Shown here: piece after piece, positions 47,943-59,195 of the stretch
Numbering within the stretch: the first letter of the stretch is position 1
Layout of the letters: every line of letters begins with the position of its first letter
Origin: Botryosphaeria dothidea
Taxonomy: Eukaryota; Ascomycota; Dothideomycetes; Botryosphaeriales; Botryosphaeriaceae
Direction of reading: 5' to 3'
Length of the DNA: 64,000 nt
NCBI GenBank assembly: GCA_011503125.2
Contig: WWBZ02000001.1
Span: forward strand, 558,001 to 622,000
The notes under the pieces: generated by a model
Database searches by the model: none
What the model saw: only the letters and a program-made list of their open reading frames with translations
What the model was told of the DNA's origin: nothing
Position numbers and translations under genes: made by a program

Positions 47943-50900
47943 ACGGGGGGAGATGAAGCTACGAAGAACGAGTGTGTAGACTTTTCTTCATTGAGCGACG
48001 CGTCTTTGTTTTTGATTTGACTGGCAAAAATTACTTCTTTGGCTGAACTGAAAGAATGTTCTGCTTTTACCCCTTTTGAACTTCTTTGTATTTATAACCT
48101 TTTAGGAGAGAGGAGAACAAAAATATAGTGTCTGATGGGCATGATTGTCTTGAATACTTCGCTTTGCTTTGCTGTGGCTCATGTGATTGCGCTGGCCTTT
48201 GCCTAGAAACGGCAGGCCGGTATCCGGATAAAAAGGTCGACGACTGACTCGAAGGGAGAAATCCTACAGGATTGAGAGGTCCGAGACGTGCGTCCTTGGA
48301 GATGGTCACCACAAAGAAGAGGACTTGTGCCGGGCAGGGTACAAGGTACAATTTCCAGATCCAATTGGTTTACCCGCAATTCTTTATGCGCCAATCAATC
48401 GTTCATTTTCCTGCTTATCTTCACCGTTGTAAATTAGAGATGAGTTTCTCCGTCATTAGCTGGGCACTATAATTCATCATTGTCATCATCTATTTACCAG
48501 CGGAACCGGGAAACCGTCCGAGAGGCCAAAATGTCCTGTGAAAAACCAAATCGCTAGCACCCTCCAATATACGAGACAACACCAGCAACAAAGTGCTCTT
48601 CTCCGGATTGCTCTTCAAGTAAGAGGCTGTCATTCCGGAGGAATTCTTCGTTTGTCGAGGGTGTTCGGTGGCGGCCTGTTTTTAATATACTTGGTGCAGA
48701 GAGGGCGGGCCAAGACGCGCGGCGCCGCCGCGGGGCCTTTTTTTTTTTTCCGTCAGCTGCAGCGGTGGACATGGATGGTCTTTTGATAAGGCTTGCAGTG
48801 GGATTGTCATTTGATGCGGGTGTGTGATGCGTGCGGCCGCTGGGGGCGGTGGTCGGGGGGTCTCGTGAGTGGGTGGGGATAAAAGGGTGGGTCTTGGGGG
48901 AGAGCTCGAGAGGATCGATGAAAGGCTCAGCGGCCCCTCCTTAGGCGGGGGACATTCGGAAAACTGAGGCGGTTCCTGACGGGGAACCTTTTGTGACTGA
49001 GCTGGGTTTGTTTTCTATGCTTTGTCTCGCTTTAGGGCGTTTGGACAGAGGGCAGCAGGAGACAGATGACAGATTGGTTGAAGTGCATCAAGTACAGATG
49101 ATGACACTGAGGATCATGGAAAGCTGCTACGGCTCTGCACAGATGTCGCTGTTGGTTGAAGCAGGATGAACTTTGCGGCTCATCGGCGAGAAGAGAGGAG
49201 AGTTCGGGTCAGTGTTCTTCCAAACCACCGACGGAGACAGTCGTACAGTCTCGCTTAACTCGCTCCAGAGAGCGATCCTCGGCCAGCTCTTAGTACTTTC
49301 TTCCACTGTTGCTATCTCTACGACTAAGAAGAAAGTCGGGCTTGTGTGCTTTTAAGGAGGCTACCCAAGCGGGTGCCGACGCGGTCTCCTGACGAAGGCT
49401 CGGCGGTACGGGACTTCCAATCAGCTACAGCCACAGATGCCCGGTAGCAGACCCAGGCATTTTTACATGGGGTATTACAGCTTTTGGTTGGCGGCGACGG
49501 CCTTTGGCAAGTATGACTTTATGGAGAGTGGAAGCATTCGTCTGGACGTAGGTGTACGGCTTGAATAGCGACATTTGCGTCTGAACGGATGCTTCGACTT
49601 TTCACAAGACTTGCATTGATCTGGCTTTCGGTGGGGATAAGAATCACGTTTAGAGCTTGATTTTGAATACAATGCTTCCTGTACGCCAGAAGCGCAGGCA
49701 ATCTGGGGCAATCTGCTCCGACGAGCGGCTGCATGAGCCTGTTGACTTGTGGCTTGGTGGGCCTGGTGATCAGTGTTCTGCGGATACGTGACAAAGAAGT
49801 TAGCCGAGCTTGCTTTTAGATTAAGGTAAGAAGTTTGCATGAAGCCTCCGGTCAACGGGAATCATTGGGTACTTTCGGCAAGTCTGAAAGTGAAAACCCA
49901 AGTTTATGACCAAGAACTCACTTCGCTCCTTGGGTTGGGTTTGGAAGGCGGGTTGTCTTTTTCAGCGAGCCATAGCATTGACTACCCTCAGCGTCGGATG
50001 TTCATACGCGGCACTTTTCTTGCTCTGTTGGGTTAGCTCAACCGCCAGGAAATTGTATAAAAGTCATCAGGATTCAGTAACGCGGGGACGAGAGAAATTG
50101 GCTTCGCGGCAATAAATATGCGCAAACAAGCGGACAGAGATATCATTTTTATCTTTTCGTAGAAACACAGTAGTCTCTGGTCATTTCTCCCTTGATACAG
50201 ACTGTGGGACTTCTGATTGCCTTAAGTAGAGTACCGATTGTTGGTGCTCTTTTATAAGGCCTCTGAGGTGGGTTTCGACATGCCAAAACCGTCTCTTGAG
50301 CCCCGTCGAAAGTGCGGCGGCAGCTGATACATGCTCGCACACTCGTGCATGGCTTCACGGTATCGGGCCACAAGCGCGGAAGCTGCATCCGGACCTGCAG
50401 TTCGTGATGGCACGTGATCCTGTTGAATTAGATCTTTCCCAAGAGGCATAAAGCGAGCTTCGAGTTTTTTTCTTCACATCGGCACCATCTAACTGCTTGA
50501 CCCTCTTCGAAAGCACTATGAGGATGGCATTGTGACTGCATTTCCCTAAAAAAAAAAAAAATAACGTCATGACCTGCCTTTTCCAGTAGCTTTGCCTCCG
50601 TATTCCTGTTCAGAGCTAGGGTTCTGGAGAAATTCCCACAGCATTGTTTCACATACTTTCCAGCTCTATTGTGGACTTATGCTGAAATTGCTTAACACGC
50701 TTTGCCGATGCTGCTACAAGAGAAGGGATTTGTGGATGTGGTCAAAGCATGCACATGAGGTGGGCGGGAAAGAAGGAACAGCGCTTGCCGCTCTAATTGT
50801 GTCCAAGAACACCAGGCAGCAGTGTAAAGATTTTGGTGGCATGTTTATCGATAAATTCTTCTGCGGAACTTTGGAGTGTGAGTAGATAAGGGATAGAGCG

Positions 50901-51257
50901 CCTTTTCTACACATCAGTAAGAAAGTTTTCCGGATCATAACGTCATTCGAAGCAAGACGCCAATGGGAGTAGCGCTTTATTATTGGTGGGGATCTCTGAA
51001 AGAGAATATGATTCAAGGTGAGACCGTATCTTCCTTTCATATATATTGTACACATGATTCCACTGGTTTTCTCATCCTCGCATTTTGTAGAAGTCAAGAC
51101 CACCTTTCATGTCGTTTACCACCACCACCCGTTCTTCCTGAAGACCATCGACAACGGCAAGGTTTGATAAAGCAGTGTAAGAGAGAAAGGGATCTTGGAT
51201 AGACAACAGCCTCTCATCAAGCTGCGCAATTCCTCCACTCTGCGTCCCCGCTCCTCT
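47943..51257. other. Intergenic region with hairpin copy 6
   Basis: 3.3 kb after AA9. The first 150 bp are an A/T-rich 3' UTR. It contains hairpin copy 6 (49523-49608). No supported gene. Confidence 0.55.
49523..49608. repeat. Dispersed hairpin repeat, copy 6
   Basis: Left GGAGAGTGGAAGCATTCG then TCTGGACGTAGGTGT; right ACATTTGCGTCTGAACGGAT then GCTTCGACTTTTCACAA. It is in reverse orientation to copy 5, with which it shares the TTGTGAAAAGT-GAAGCA end. Confidence 0.8.
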
Positions 51258-51910
51258 TCACTCCCCGACCGGCCGAAGCACCCTCCTCACCCACGCCTCC
51301 TGCGGCTCATTCGCCGCCCTCGACACCCTCGCCGCCGGCGCCAACCCATGAAACCCATGCGGCCCACCCGGCCACACATGCAACTCCGCCTGGACACCGC
51401 ACTCCAACAGCCTCCCCACATACGCCACCGCATCATCCCGAAACACCTCCGTCGAACTCACATCCACAAACGCCTCCGGCAGCCCCGCCAAGTCCGCCGC
51501 CCTCGCCGGCGCCGCATAGCAATCCGCCCCGCCCTCGCTCCCGTCCAGCAAGCACCCCCAACCGAACGCGTTCTGCCGCCCGCTCCAGACACACCCCGCC
51601 GCCCACTGTCGCGCCGACACGCTCGCGCTCGCGCTCGCGCCGTACAGCATCGGACACACCAGCATCTGCGCACGGAGGGGCGGGAGCTCGCGCCTATCCT
51701 GCGGGGGCCGTGGATGGTGTGTTCGGTGTGCGTGATGGACGGGTCGGAGAGGAGCGCGGCTGTGCGGGCGCTGAGCATCTGTTCGACGGCTTCGCGCTGG
51801 GCGGGGATGTCGGCGGTGGTGAGGTCGTCGGAGGTGGGTGGGAGGGCGAGCATTGAGGCCATGATGTCTGGGTCGAAGGGAGGACGTGGGAGGAGGTTTT
51901 CGGTTGCCAT
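51258..51910 (-). pseudogene. Alpha/beta-hydrolase (esterase) remnant with internal deletion
   Basis: The first 70 codons from the ATG at 51910 (MATENLLPRPPFDPDIMASMLALP...SITHTEHTIHGPR) match the N-terminus of a hormone-sensitive-lipase-like esterase. After a junction at about 51695-51715 the frame shifts to RELPPLRAQMLVCPMLY and continues to the stop at 51258 with DLAGLPEAFVDVSSTEVFRDDA (catalytic Asp) and HVWPGGPHGFHGLAP (catalytic His). About 100 residues with the HGGG oxyanion and GxSxG nucleophile motifs are missing, so it cannot be a working esterase. No intron could hide the lost part, as no sequence remains for it. Confidence 0.8.
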
Positions 51911-53314
51911 TTTGTGGAGGCTTGTGAGTATAGGCCTTTCAGTGTCTCTTGAATGGAGCGTTGAGGGGAGTTATCAAAGGCTGGATGAAAGGGCAGTATT
52001 CTAACGCAGTTTCACAAAAAGAGGCAGAAGTAGCCAGCTCTTGTATATCGGTCTATGGCGCTTCATTCAAACAACGATCAAGCCATCTTTTCCATATCAC
52101 TATTGACGAGCCAAGAAAGCTTGCCCTTTTAAGTGATTGTTGACCAGAAAGGGAAGACCTTGCGAGTGTACATGCCAACTGTGCCAAGCCGGACGCATTG
52201 GTAATGTACAAGCCGATGAGGCCTACCTTCTCACGCCAACATTACTTCAGCTTCGTGCAGTGATTTGGCAGGATACTTAGTCCTGTCACGGCTGCGGAAT
52301 GTCCGATTACCCGGTGTGGGTTTCAACCGTGTAGCGTCTCGGGGCTCCACATTTCCGGCTCCGCACGGGGCAACCGAGATCTTCGCCAAAAGCTGCACCT
52401 GCGTCACTGAACATCTGTACAATATCCTCATTGACATGCCAATAGTGAAGCTGATGAATGCCTCGTTGACGAATAAGACTGGAAGATACTGGGGCTTCCA
52501 AGTGAAGTTGGGCAGGGTGTTCGCTTGGCAAGAAGCCAACTGTGCTTCACGATTCCCCCCAGAGGCACAGTGTCGTTCAAAAGATACTTCCTGATTGTGT
52601 AAGAAGAAATTAGAACTCAAAATAACACGAACGGCACTGGCATGAAGATGGAGATGCTGGAATAAAGGTGGGCTTTGTGGGAGACAGAAGTAGAGGAAGG
52701 CCCAAATGCGGTTAGCGTTGTAAGGACAGTTACCGTTTGCGGAGTGGCCGACCGGGGTCCGCGCCAGCTATGAGATATCATAATCTTCAAGTCAACATAG
52801 GTCCGTTTGCTACTCTTTGCTTGATATCAATGTACTTACTTCCACGTGGAGGCGGCATGGTGCTATCGGTTATAGGTAGAGCTGCTCTCGGACTTAGATA
52901 CGACAACCGAACTTCTCCGAACTCAGCCTTGTCAGCGAGTACTTAAAAATCAAGGCATGCACCTGGACTAGCGCTTGGGCCGTTGCTTCCGAAAACGAGC
53001 GTACGTAACACTCTAAAGATCAGTCTCCTGAATGCCTCTATAGGCAGCTGCAAGGAAGCTTTGACTCTTGTTTCAATTTACCGGCCGAATGGCGCTACAG
53101 GAACGAGGGCCATGGCCTTGTCATGGTGTGATGGTGCTAGTCACTGTTGGAATAGATCGAACCATGCTGTACCCCGTCGTGAGAACCATTATGGGTTGAA
53201 CACGCGTTCACATTGGCTGTGCATTCCTTGACTATGTGTATATAAACCACGGGTGCGACTGCGAGCATCCTACTGGCTTCATTTGCGGCAGAAGCCCTCC
53301 CAAGATCTTTGGAA
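51911..53314. other. Divergent intergenic region
   Basis: 1.4 kb between the esterase remnant and the carboxylesterase; no gene or repeat recognised other than the TATA-like site at 53238. Confidence 0.5.
53238..53246 (+). promoter_or_regulatory. TATA box of the carboxylesterase gene
   Basis: GTATATAAA, 69 bp before the ATG, in a good position for a core promoter. Confidence 0.55.
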
Positions 53315-54958
53315 ATGAAGATACCACAAGCCATCCAGCTATACCTGATCACGGCCTTGGGCTGTGCGCCCAGCCACTCTTTTGCGGCTCTCTACGATAC
53401 TCCAATCAAGACCGAGTACGGAAATGTTCAGGGATTCAAATACTTTAACAGCTCCACGACCCAGAAATACTTCAATTTGCCGGATAGCGACATTGCTGCC
53501 TTTCTGGGTGTCCCTTACGCCGCTGATACGGGGTACCAGAATCGGTGGAAGCCTGCGCAGCCCCGCGAACCATGGAACGGAACTCTGATGGCAACCGAAT
53601 TCGGCCCCTCCTGCCCCATTTCTCATCAGGCTTCGTCGGGGTACACCATCAGCGAGGACTGTCTTCGCGTGAACATCTGGACCCCAGCTACTTCGCCGAA
53701 TGCCTCTCTTCCCGTGCTGGTCTGGAACTACGGCAGTTGGGAGACCAGCACCGAACCGCTTTACGATGGCGGCGGTTTGGCTACGAAAGATGTAGTGGTT
53801 GTAACTTACAACTACCGCGACGCTGCCTTCGGCTTCCTTACTCACCCCGACCTCAACGCTGAGTCAGGCCGCAACTCGTCCGGAAACTACGGAATCCTTG
53901 ATTTTTTCACCGCTCTGCAATGGGTTCAGGACAACATTGCGAACTTCGGCGGTGACCCGAACCGCGTGACTATTGCTGGACAGTCTTTTGGCTCTGCCCA
54001 AGTATACCATGCTGTCAACAGCCCGTTGGCGAAAGGCCTCTTCCACGGCATGATCGCTGAGAGCGGAATTCGGGACCCGTACGACCCGCTTCTCGCCGGC
54101 CTTGCTGACTCTTACCGCAGTTTGGAATTCAACCTGAAGGTTGGGATCAACTACACTTCTTTCCACAACGTCAGTTCAATTGCTGAGCTGCGGACTCTGA
54201 GTATGGATGAGCTTTTGGTCGGAAGTGAAGACAGGGACCCCTCAGTCAGCAATCTTACCGCTCTGTGGACCAATAACCCCCCGCTTTACAAGACGACCCT
54301 AGACGGTTATGTTGTGCCTGAGAAGTACATTGACTCACTTATCAATGGCCCGGCCAACGACGTCCCCATGATCACCGGAAACAACAAAGACGAAAGCGGA
54401 GCGGCCACTAGCACAAACTACACAGTGGCGGAATACGACGAATACAACACTCAGTGGTACGGCAACCTCTCTAGTGAATTCTTCAAATTGTATCCTGCCA
54501 CCAATGCCACGCAGGCCGACGCCATGTGGAACGAAGCCGCAAAGGACATTTCCCTCGTCTCCTCCTACCGCTTCGCAAACGGCTGGGTGCAGTCGGCGAG
54601 CAGTCCGTTCTACACTTACTATTGGGACTACGCCCCGCCGGGTCAGTCACAGGGCGCGTATCACATGGCAGAGATCAACTACGCGTTGAGAAACCTTTAC
54701 AAGACTGACAAGTCTTGGACTGCGTACGACTTCTACCTGGCGGATGTCATTTCCTCGTACTGGGCCAATTTCATCAAGACTGGAAACCCAAACAAGGGCG
54801 GATCATACAAGAATGGCACGCTTGTGACGTGGAGCCCAAATAAAGAAGGGAATGCAACAGTCATGCATTTGGGCACGGGCTTTGGCGAGGTTCCAGTTGC
54901 ATCGACGGAGAAGGTGGATTTGCTATCGAGGTGGCTGGACACGCACACTCCATACTGA
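53315..54958 (+). CDS. Secreted type-B carboxylesterase / lipase
   Basis: Intronless, 547 residues, start at the first ATG (MKIPQAIQ); signal peptide of about 25 residues with cleavage near SFAALYDT. Carboxylesterase/cholinesterase fold: AAFLGVPYAADTGYQNRWKPAQP, SEDCLRVNIWTP, nucleophile Ser224 in GQSFGSAQ, Glu near 360 in NNKDESG and His450 in GAYHMAEINYAL. About 15 N-glycosylation sequons fit secretion. Odd: the usual oxyanion block (HGGGF or YGGGF type) reads VLVWNYGSWETS, so two of the expected glycines are replaced, which may change activity or substrate. A plant-polymer or xenobiotic ester target is possible, but unproven. Confidence 0.93.
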   Translation: MKIPQAIQLYLITALGCAPSHSFAALYDTPIKTEYGNVQGFKYFNSSTTQKYFNLPDSDIAAFLGVPYAADTGYQNRWKPAQPREPWNGTLMATEFGPSCPISHQASSGYTISEDCLRVNIWTPATSPNASLPVLVWNYGSWETSTEPLYDGGGLATKDVVVVTYNYRDAAFGFLTHPDLNAESGRNSSGNYGILDFFTALQWVQDNIANFGGDPNRVTIAGQSFGSAQVYHAVNSPLAKGLFHGMIAESGIRDPYDPLLAGLADSYRSLEFNLKVGINYTSFHNVSSIAELRTLSMDELLVGSEDRDPSVSNLTALWTNNPPLYKTTLDGYVVPEKYIDSLINGPANDVPMITGNNKDESGAATSTNYTVAEYDEYNTQWYGNLSSEFFKLYPATNATQADAMWNEAAKDISLVSSYRFANGWVQSASSPFYTYYWDYAPPGQSQGAYHMAEINYALRNLYKTDKSWTAYDFYLADVISSYWANFIKTGNPNKGGSYKNGTLVTWSPNKEGNATVMHLGTGFGEVPVASTEKVDLLSRWLDTHTPY

Positions 54959-55435
54959 TAAGCTTACATGGAATTGTCGGTCTTTAGTTCTACGTAACGT
55001 AGTCAATGCAAGACTGTTTGAGATCATTTGCTGATTTGGTAGTAGCATGCTACTCCTTGTGAATGGCGGGGAAAGACCCTCGGACTATTGTCAGATCAAA
55101 TGCCTGCCAGTGCTGAAGAGCACTCCCATTATTACACTTCCGGCTGAAAACCAGTTCGCCGGAAGAGCCATTTTTCCCCTCTACGTTGCTCCATTCACCA
55201 TTCTAGACCCTGCTACATACAGAGCTGCCTAAACCCCGGACTATTAACGTCCCTTACATTCGTCGCCTTCAAGAGCAGCTTAGGACACTCCACCACCACA
55301 CCATCAACAACTTACAAAGCCGCGCCCTCTACACTCCACTTTCGCTCTTAAAAGCCACTGCATCCACCACGACTATCTCTTCCGCCGACAACAAACAAGC
55401 CCAACTAACACGGCCGCCACTACACGCAACAAACA
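54959..55435. other. Intergenic region, RING gene promoter
   Basis: About 480 bp between two plus-strand loci; CA-rich leader before 55436. Nothing else seen. Confidence 0.45.
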
Positions 55436-56418
55436 ATGTCTTCCAACAACGACTACCACCACCACCACCACCACCACCACCACATCCTCCCCCACCCAAC
55501 CGCAGACCGACTACCCCTCCGCCCACCCGGAGACCGCCCACCTTCCCGCCCCTTCAACCCCACCATCGGCCACCGACCACACGCAACCACCCCCGCGCAC
55601 CCACACCCTCCACAGCTTCTGGGAAGACGAAGCCCGTGCCGCCGACCACGAAGCCCTCCCCGCCACCCAACCACCCCCGCGCGCCTCCAACGTCGCCGTC
55701 CACGGCCGACCCACCCAAGCCCGAGCCCACCCCCCACCGCCGCGCCTCCGCAGCCACCGGGAGCAAGACGCGGAAGCAGAAGCCCAGGCCGCCCATCGGC
55801 AGCGCGCCGTCGGCCCCCGCGCGTCCGACCACCAACAACCCGCGCGCGGCGGACCCTCCTCGTACGACGAGGCCGCCCGCGCAGTCCCGCTCAGCGGGCT
55901 CGGCGGCGGCGCGCGCCCGATCGAGCCCGCCGGGCCGGCCGACCTGTGCGGGGAGGCGTGCAACATCTGCTTCGAGCGGTGGGCGGCGGTGCCCGGGCAG
56001 GGGGCCGCGGGCGGGGCGGGTTGTTGCGGGCGGCCGAGCAAGCTGCCGTGCGGGCATGTTTTCGGGCGGGGGTGCTTGGAGGAGTGGCTGCGGCGCGGGC
56101 ACCGGTCGTGTCCGATGTGTCGGCGGGGGGTGGCCGGTTTGGCAGGGGGAGAGGGGCAGGGCGGAGGAGGAGGAGGAGGTCATCAGGGAGGCGAGGGAGC
56201 GTTTGCCGATGTTCGGGCTGGGTTGGCTGAGGAGGGCGTATGGGGTGGAGGGCGGCCGGGATTGGGGGGTGCAGGAGCGGGCGTAGCATGATCAGGGTGA
56301 TCTGGGTGAGGATGAGTATGAGGAGATTTCAGGAGATGAGGAGGAGCGCTTTGAGGAGGAGGAGGAGGACTTCATGCCTCTTGCGAATTTTGAAAGGCGC
56401 GATTTCTCCTTTTCGTAA
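55436..56418 (+). pseudogene. RING-H2 finger protein gene with broken reading frame
   Basis: The ATG at 55436 starts MSSNNDY plus a His run encoded by CAC repeats, but coding-like sequence then moves to the next frame (THTLHSFWEDEARAADHEALP, then SYDEAARAVPLSGL), which holds the RING: CNICFERW...KLPCGHVFGRGCLEEWL...CPMCRRG at about 55964-56128. After the RING the frame shifts again to EEEVIREARERLPMFGLGWLRRAYGVEGG, meets a TAG at 56284-56286, and resumes in the same frame as HDQGDLGEDEYEEISGDEEERF to a stop at 56416-56418. No intron fits these shifts (too short, or no GT). Either a decaying E3 ubiquitin ligase gene or one with sequencing errors in G/C homopolymers. Confidence 0.6.
55455..55484 (+). 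repeat. CAC microsatellite encoding poly-His
   Basis: About nine CAC units; the first apparent frame break of the RING gene lies just after it, next to a C-run. Confidence 0.8.
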
Positions 56419-56754
56419 TCGACTTTATGGAAGAGAGGGAGAGTGATGAAAGAACATGAGCGTCAGATCACAGGTCCTGAGAAACATTTTTTTTTTTGCA
56501 AGCGGATAAGCTATTTGGATTTTTTCAAGGTATAGAATATACTCAACATCACATTCGGAATAAGTTCATCATCCGAAGGCTCACTTTATGGGCCTGTATT
56601 CTGATCACCGAGCAGTTGGGAGGACCGATCTTTTTTGTACCCATAGGCCAATCTTTGCCTGCCAGACGTGAGAAAAAGGCCGTGTCATGCGCAAAAACGA
56701 CCGTCAGCGGAAAAGGAAAGGCGGAAGGATTGCCATACGACTGCTGCTCGTATT
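56419..56754. other. Convergent intergenic region
   Basis: Short 3' region between the RING locus and the epoxide hydrolase, with a T-run of ten at about 56489. No gene. Confidence 0.5.
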
Positions 56755-58149
56755 TCAATTCTTCCACGATTCGTTGACAAAGTCAACAATATCCTTCCAG
56801 AGTACGTCTGGCTGCTCGAGTGCGGCGAAATGACCTCCCTGAATCTAGAGTAAGCACTGGCTGACCAAAATACTATGCCTTGGCAAATAGGATGGCCTAC
56901 CTTTTCATGCTGTCTGGTCCACGTGAAGTTTCCAACGGCATCCCTCCATGCCTTTGGTGGCGTGGAGATTTCCTTGGGAAACATGGAGAATCCCACAGGC
57001 TTTCCTTTGACTTCCTCAATGGTCGCACTCGCTCTACTACGATCGACAATCTATCACCCACCGCGGGTCAATAAAGTCTTCATTTCCAGGGAGTATACTC
57101 ACGTTTCGGTAGAACCAAATGCTTGAGGGATAGCAGCCGGTGAACCAATAAATACTGATATTGGTCACAATCTGATCCAGAGATGGCTGCGACGCGGGAT
57201 CGGACCACGCCAGCATCTTCTCTCCAATCCTACATCGAGAGTCAGCAAGAACAAGAGACACCAGCACTGCACAGACAACCAGCCGCACTCACCAAGCCAA
57301 CAGCGCAATCGGACTGCTCCCCACCGCCAACCCCACCGTGCTCGGCTTGTGCCCGTGCAGCTTCGCGTAATCCGACTCGCTCTCCCAGAACTTCTTCGCC
57401 CTCTCCAAGCTCTCCAGCTCCCTCTCCGAATACTCGACCTTGGCCGGATCCAGCCCCTTCGGCGGCGCCCCCAGCATCGCCATGTTCAGGTGCAGCGCCG
57501 CCGCCTCCGCGTACCGCGCCGCCATGGCCGTCGCCACCACCGACCCCACGTCGCCGCCCTGCACCACGTACCGCTCGAACCCCAGCGCGGCCATCGCCCT
57601 CGCCATCACGCGCGCCTGATCCACGTGCGAGAAGTCGCGGTCGTGCGGCGGCGGGTCCGAGAAGCCGTAGCCGGTCAGCGACGGCACGACGACGTGGAAG
57701 GGCAGGTCGCCCGGCGCGTCCGCGTGCCGCGCCTGGACTTTCGTCAGGATGGGCAGGAACTCGACGAACGAGCCGGGCCAGCCGTGCAGCAGGAGCAGCG
57801 GGACGGCGTCCCGGCGCGGCGAGAAGAGCGCGGCGAAGTGGACGGTCGTGGTGCCGACGCCGCCGTCGTCGGCCACGGCGAGCTTGAAGTGCGGGACCGA
57901 GTTGAGCTCGCGCTCTTTCGCCCGCCAGTCCCACGTCTGCCAGTGGTGGGCGGCGGCGACGAGCCAGTCGCGCGGCGCGCCGAAGCGGCCGGCGTGGGTG
58001 GCGGCGTTTTCCCAGTTGGGCGGGGCGATGGGGCTGAGGGTGAGGAGGGTCTGGAGGGTTTGGAGGGCGGTGTCGGGGATGGCGATTTGGAAGGGGGTGA
58101 GGGCGTGGGCGGGGACGGGGTGGGGTGGGGTTGCGAAGGGGGAGGGCAT
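56755..58149 (-). CDS. Epoxide hydrolase (microsomal type, EHN domain)
   Basis: Hydrolyses epoxides to diols. Exons complement(56755-56838, 56901-57014, 57103-57229, 57293-58149) give 393 residues, normal for the family. The EHN domain occupies the first ~110 residues (FQIAIPDTALQTLQTLLTLSPI...WRAKERELNSVPHF). Seen: oxyanion motif HGWPGS (His122), VVPSLTGYGFSDPP, nucleophile Asp200 in GGDVGS, and the catalytic His369 in GGHFAALE near the end. Introns 1 and 3 are clear (GTGAGT/TGTAG; GTAGGC/TTCAG). The acceptor of intron 2 (ATTGAG, 57015) is the only phase-correct site and less certain. The ATG at 58149 is preferred to an in-frame ATG at 58392, which would add an untypical 81-residue extension. 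Confidence 0.9.
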
Positions 58150-59195
58150 GGTGGGCTTGGTGCGGATGAGGGGGTTTGGCGGTAGGTTGTGGTGTGTTTG
58201 GCGTGATCTTGCTGGAGTGGAAGAGCGTATCGGCTCTTTTAAGTGCTCCAGAGAAGCATCTGAATTGGCTCGGCCGAGGACGGAACGGGGCCACGCGGAT
58301 CCGAATCTGGACATGCAGCACGCTGTCAAACTTCCTATAACGAGTGGTGCGGGGCAGAGGCCAAGACTCAAGTGGCGAGTATGGATTAACATTCAGAAGA
58401 CTGAGTGGCTGACATCAGCCTACAGTACTGGAAGACACCGGATGAGCAGATGAAAGGATTAATGCCCTGGGTGCGGCGTTGAACCAGAGTTGAAGTAGTG
58501 TGGCTTCTCGTAGAACGTCTGATGTCGGCGGATGAAGAGTCGAGATCAGACACGGCCCCCCGCTGCATCTGATTCTATCTGCGTCAGGAAGAGATCGGCT
58601 GGGTACCCCGCACGCACAGTCACCGGGTAACGTTGAGAAGCCGCGCCGGCCCGGCCCGCATTCTCCAGCGATGTTGTGAATCTGGGAATTCAAACGTAAT
58701 GTACAGAGAGAGACACATGACTGCGCCATCAAACAAAAGTGGCCTTGATTAAAATCGCTCTGCCGTTGATGTGCCTGCAACTAGATAATCGTGACGTCCC
58801 GGACATTTCGCCTGTCTGAGAAAAAAGGATGATTGCACATGTAAAGCATTCGTCCGGACGCGGGCGTATTATATTCTTAGGAACAAACCCATCCAGACGA
58901 ATGCTTCCACTCCCTACGACGTTATGCTTGCTAGAGGCCATCGCCGCTAAGCATTCGGCTGCACTGTATTCTCTCGATAGTTTCAGACAGAAGCCAACTA
59001 ATAGTTTTTAATTGTTTGGTGTGGTGTCTCTCTTCCGGAACAGGATCCTGCAGATATGCACTGACGAAGAGAAACAAGCTGACAGGCCAGTGAGGGTTGA
59101 AAGAATTGGAAGGAATCTATAAACAACAGCAAAACTCCCACACCTTTGACACTCCCGGAGAGGATCACGGCCCTACACGCACGCTCCCTCCACCA
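58150..59195. other. Intergenic region with hairpin copy 7
   Basis: Epoxide hydrolase promoter and the 3' region of the small secreted protein gene, with hairpin copy 7. No gene. Confidence 0.5.
58842..58915. repeat. Dispersed hairpin repeat, copy 7
   Basis: Left AAAGCATTCGTCCGGACGC, right CATCCAGACGAATGCTTCC followed by ACTCCC. Arms of about 17 bp pair with one mismatch; loop unlike the other copies. Confidence 0.8.

Noticed and set aside
3675..58915. CRISPR array made of the repeated hairpins
   Set aside because: Copies are thousands of bases apart, in a eukaryotic genome, with no spacers.
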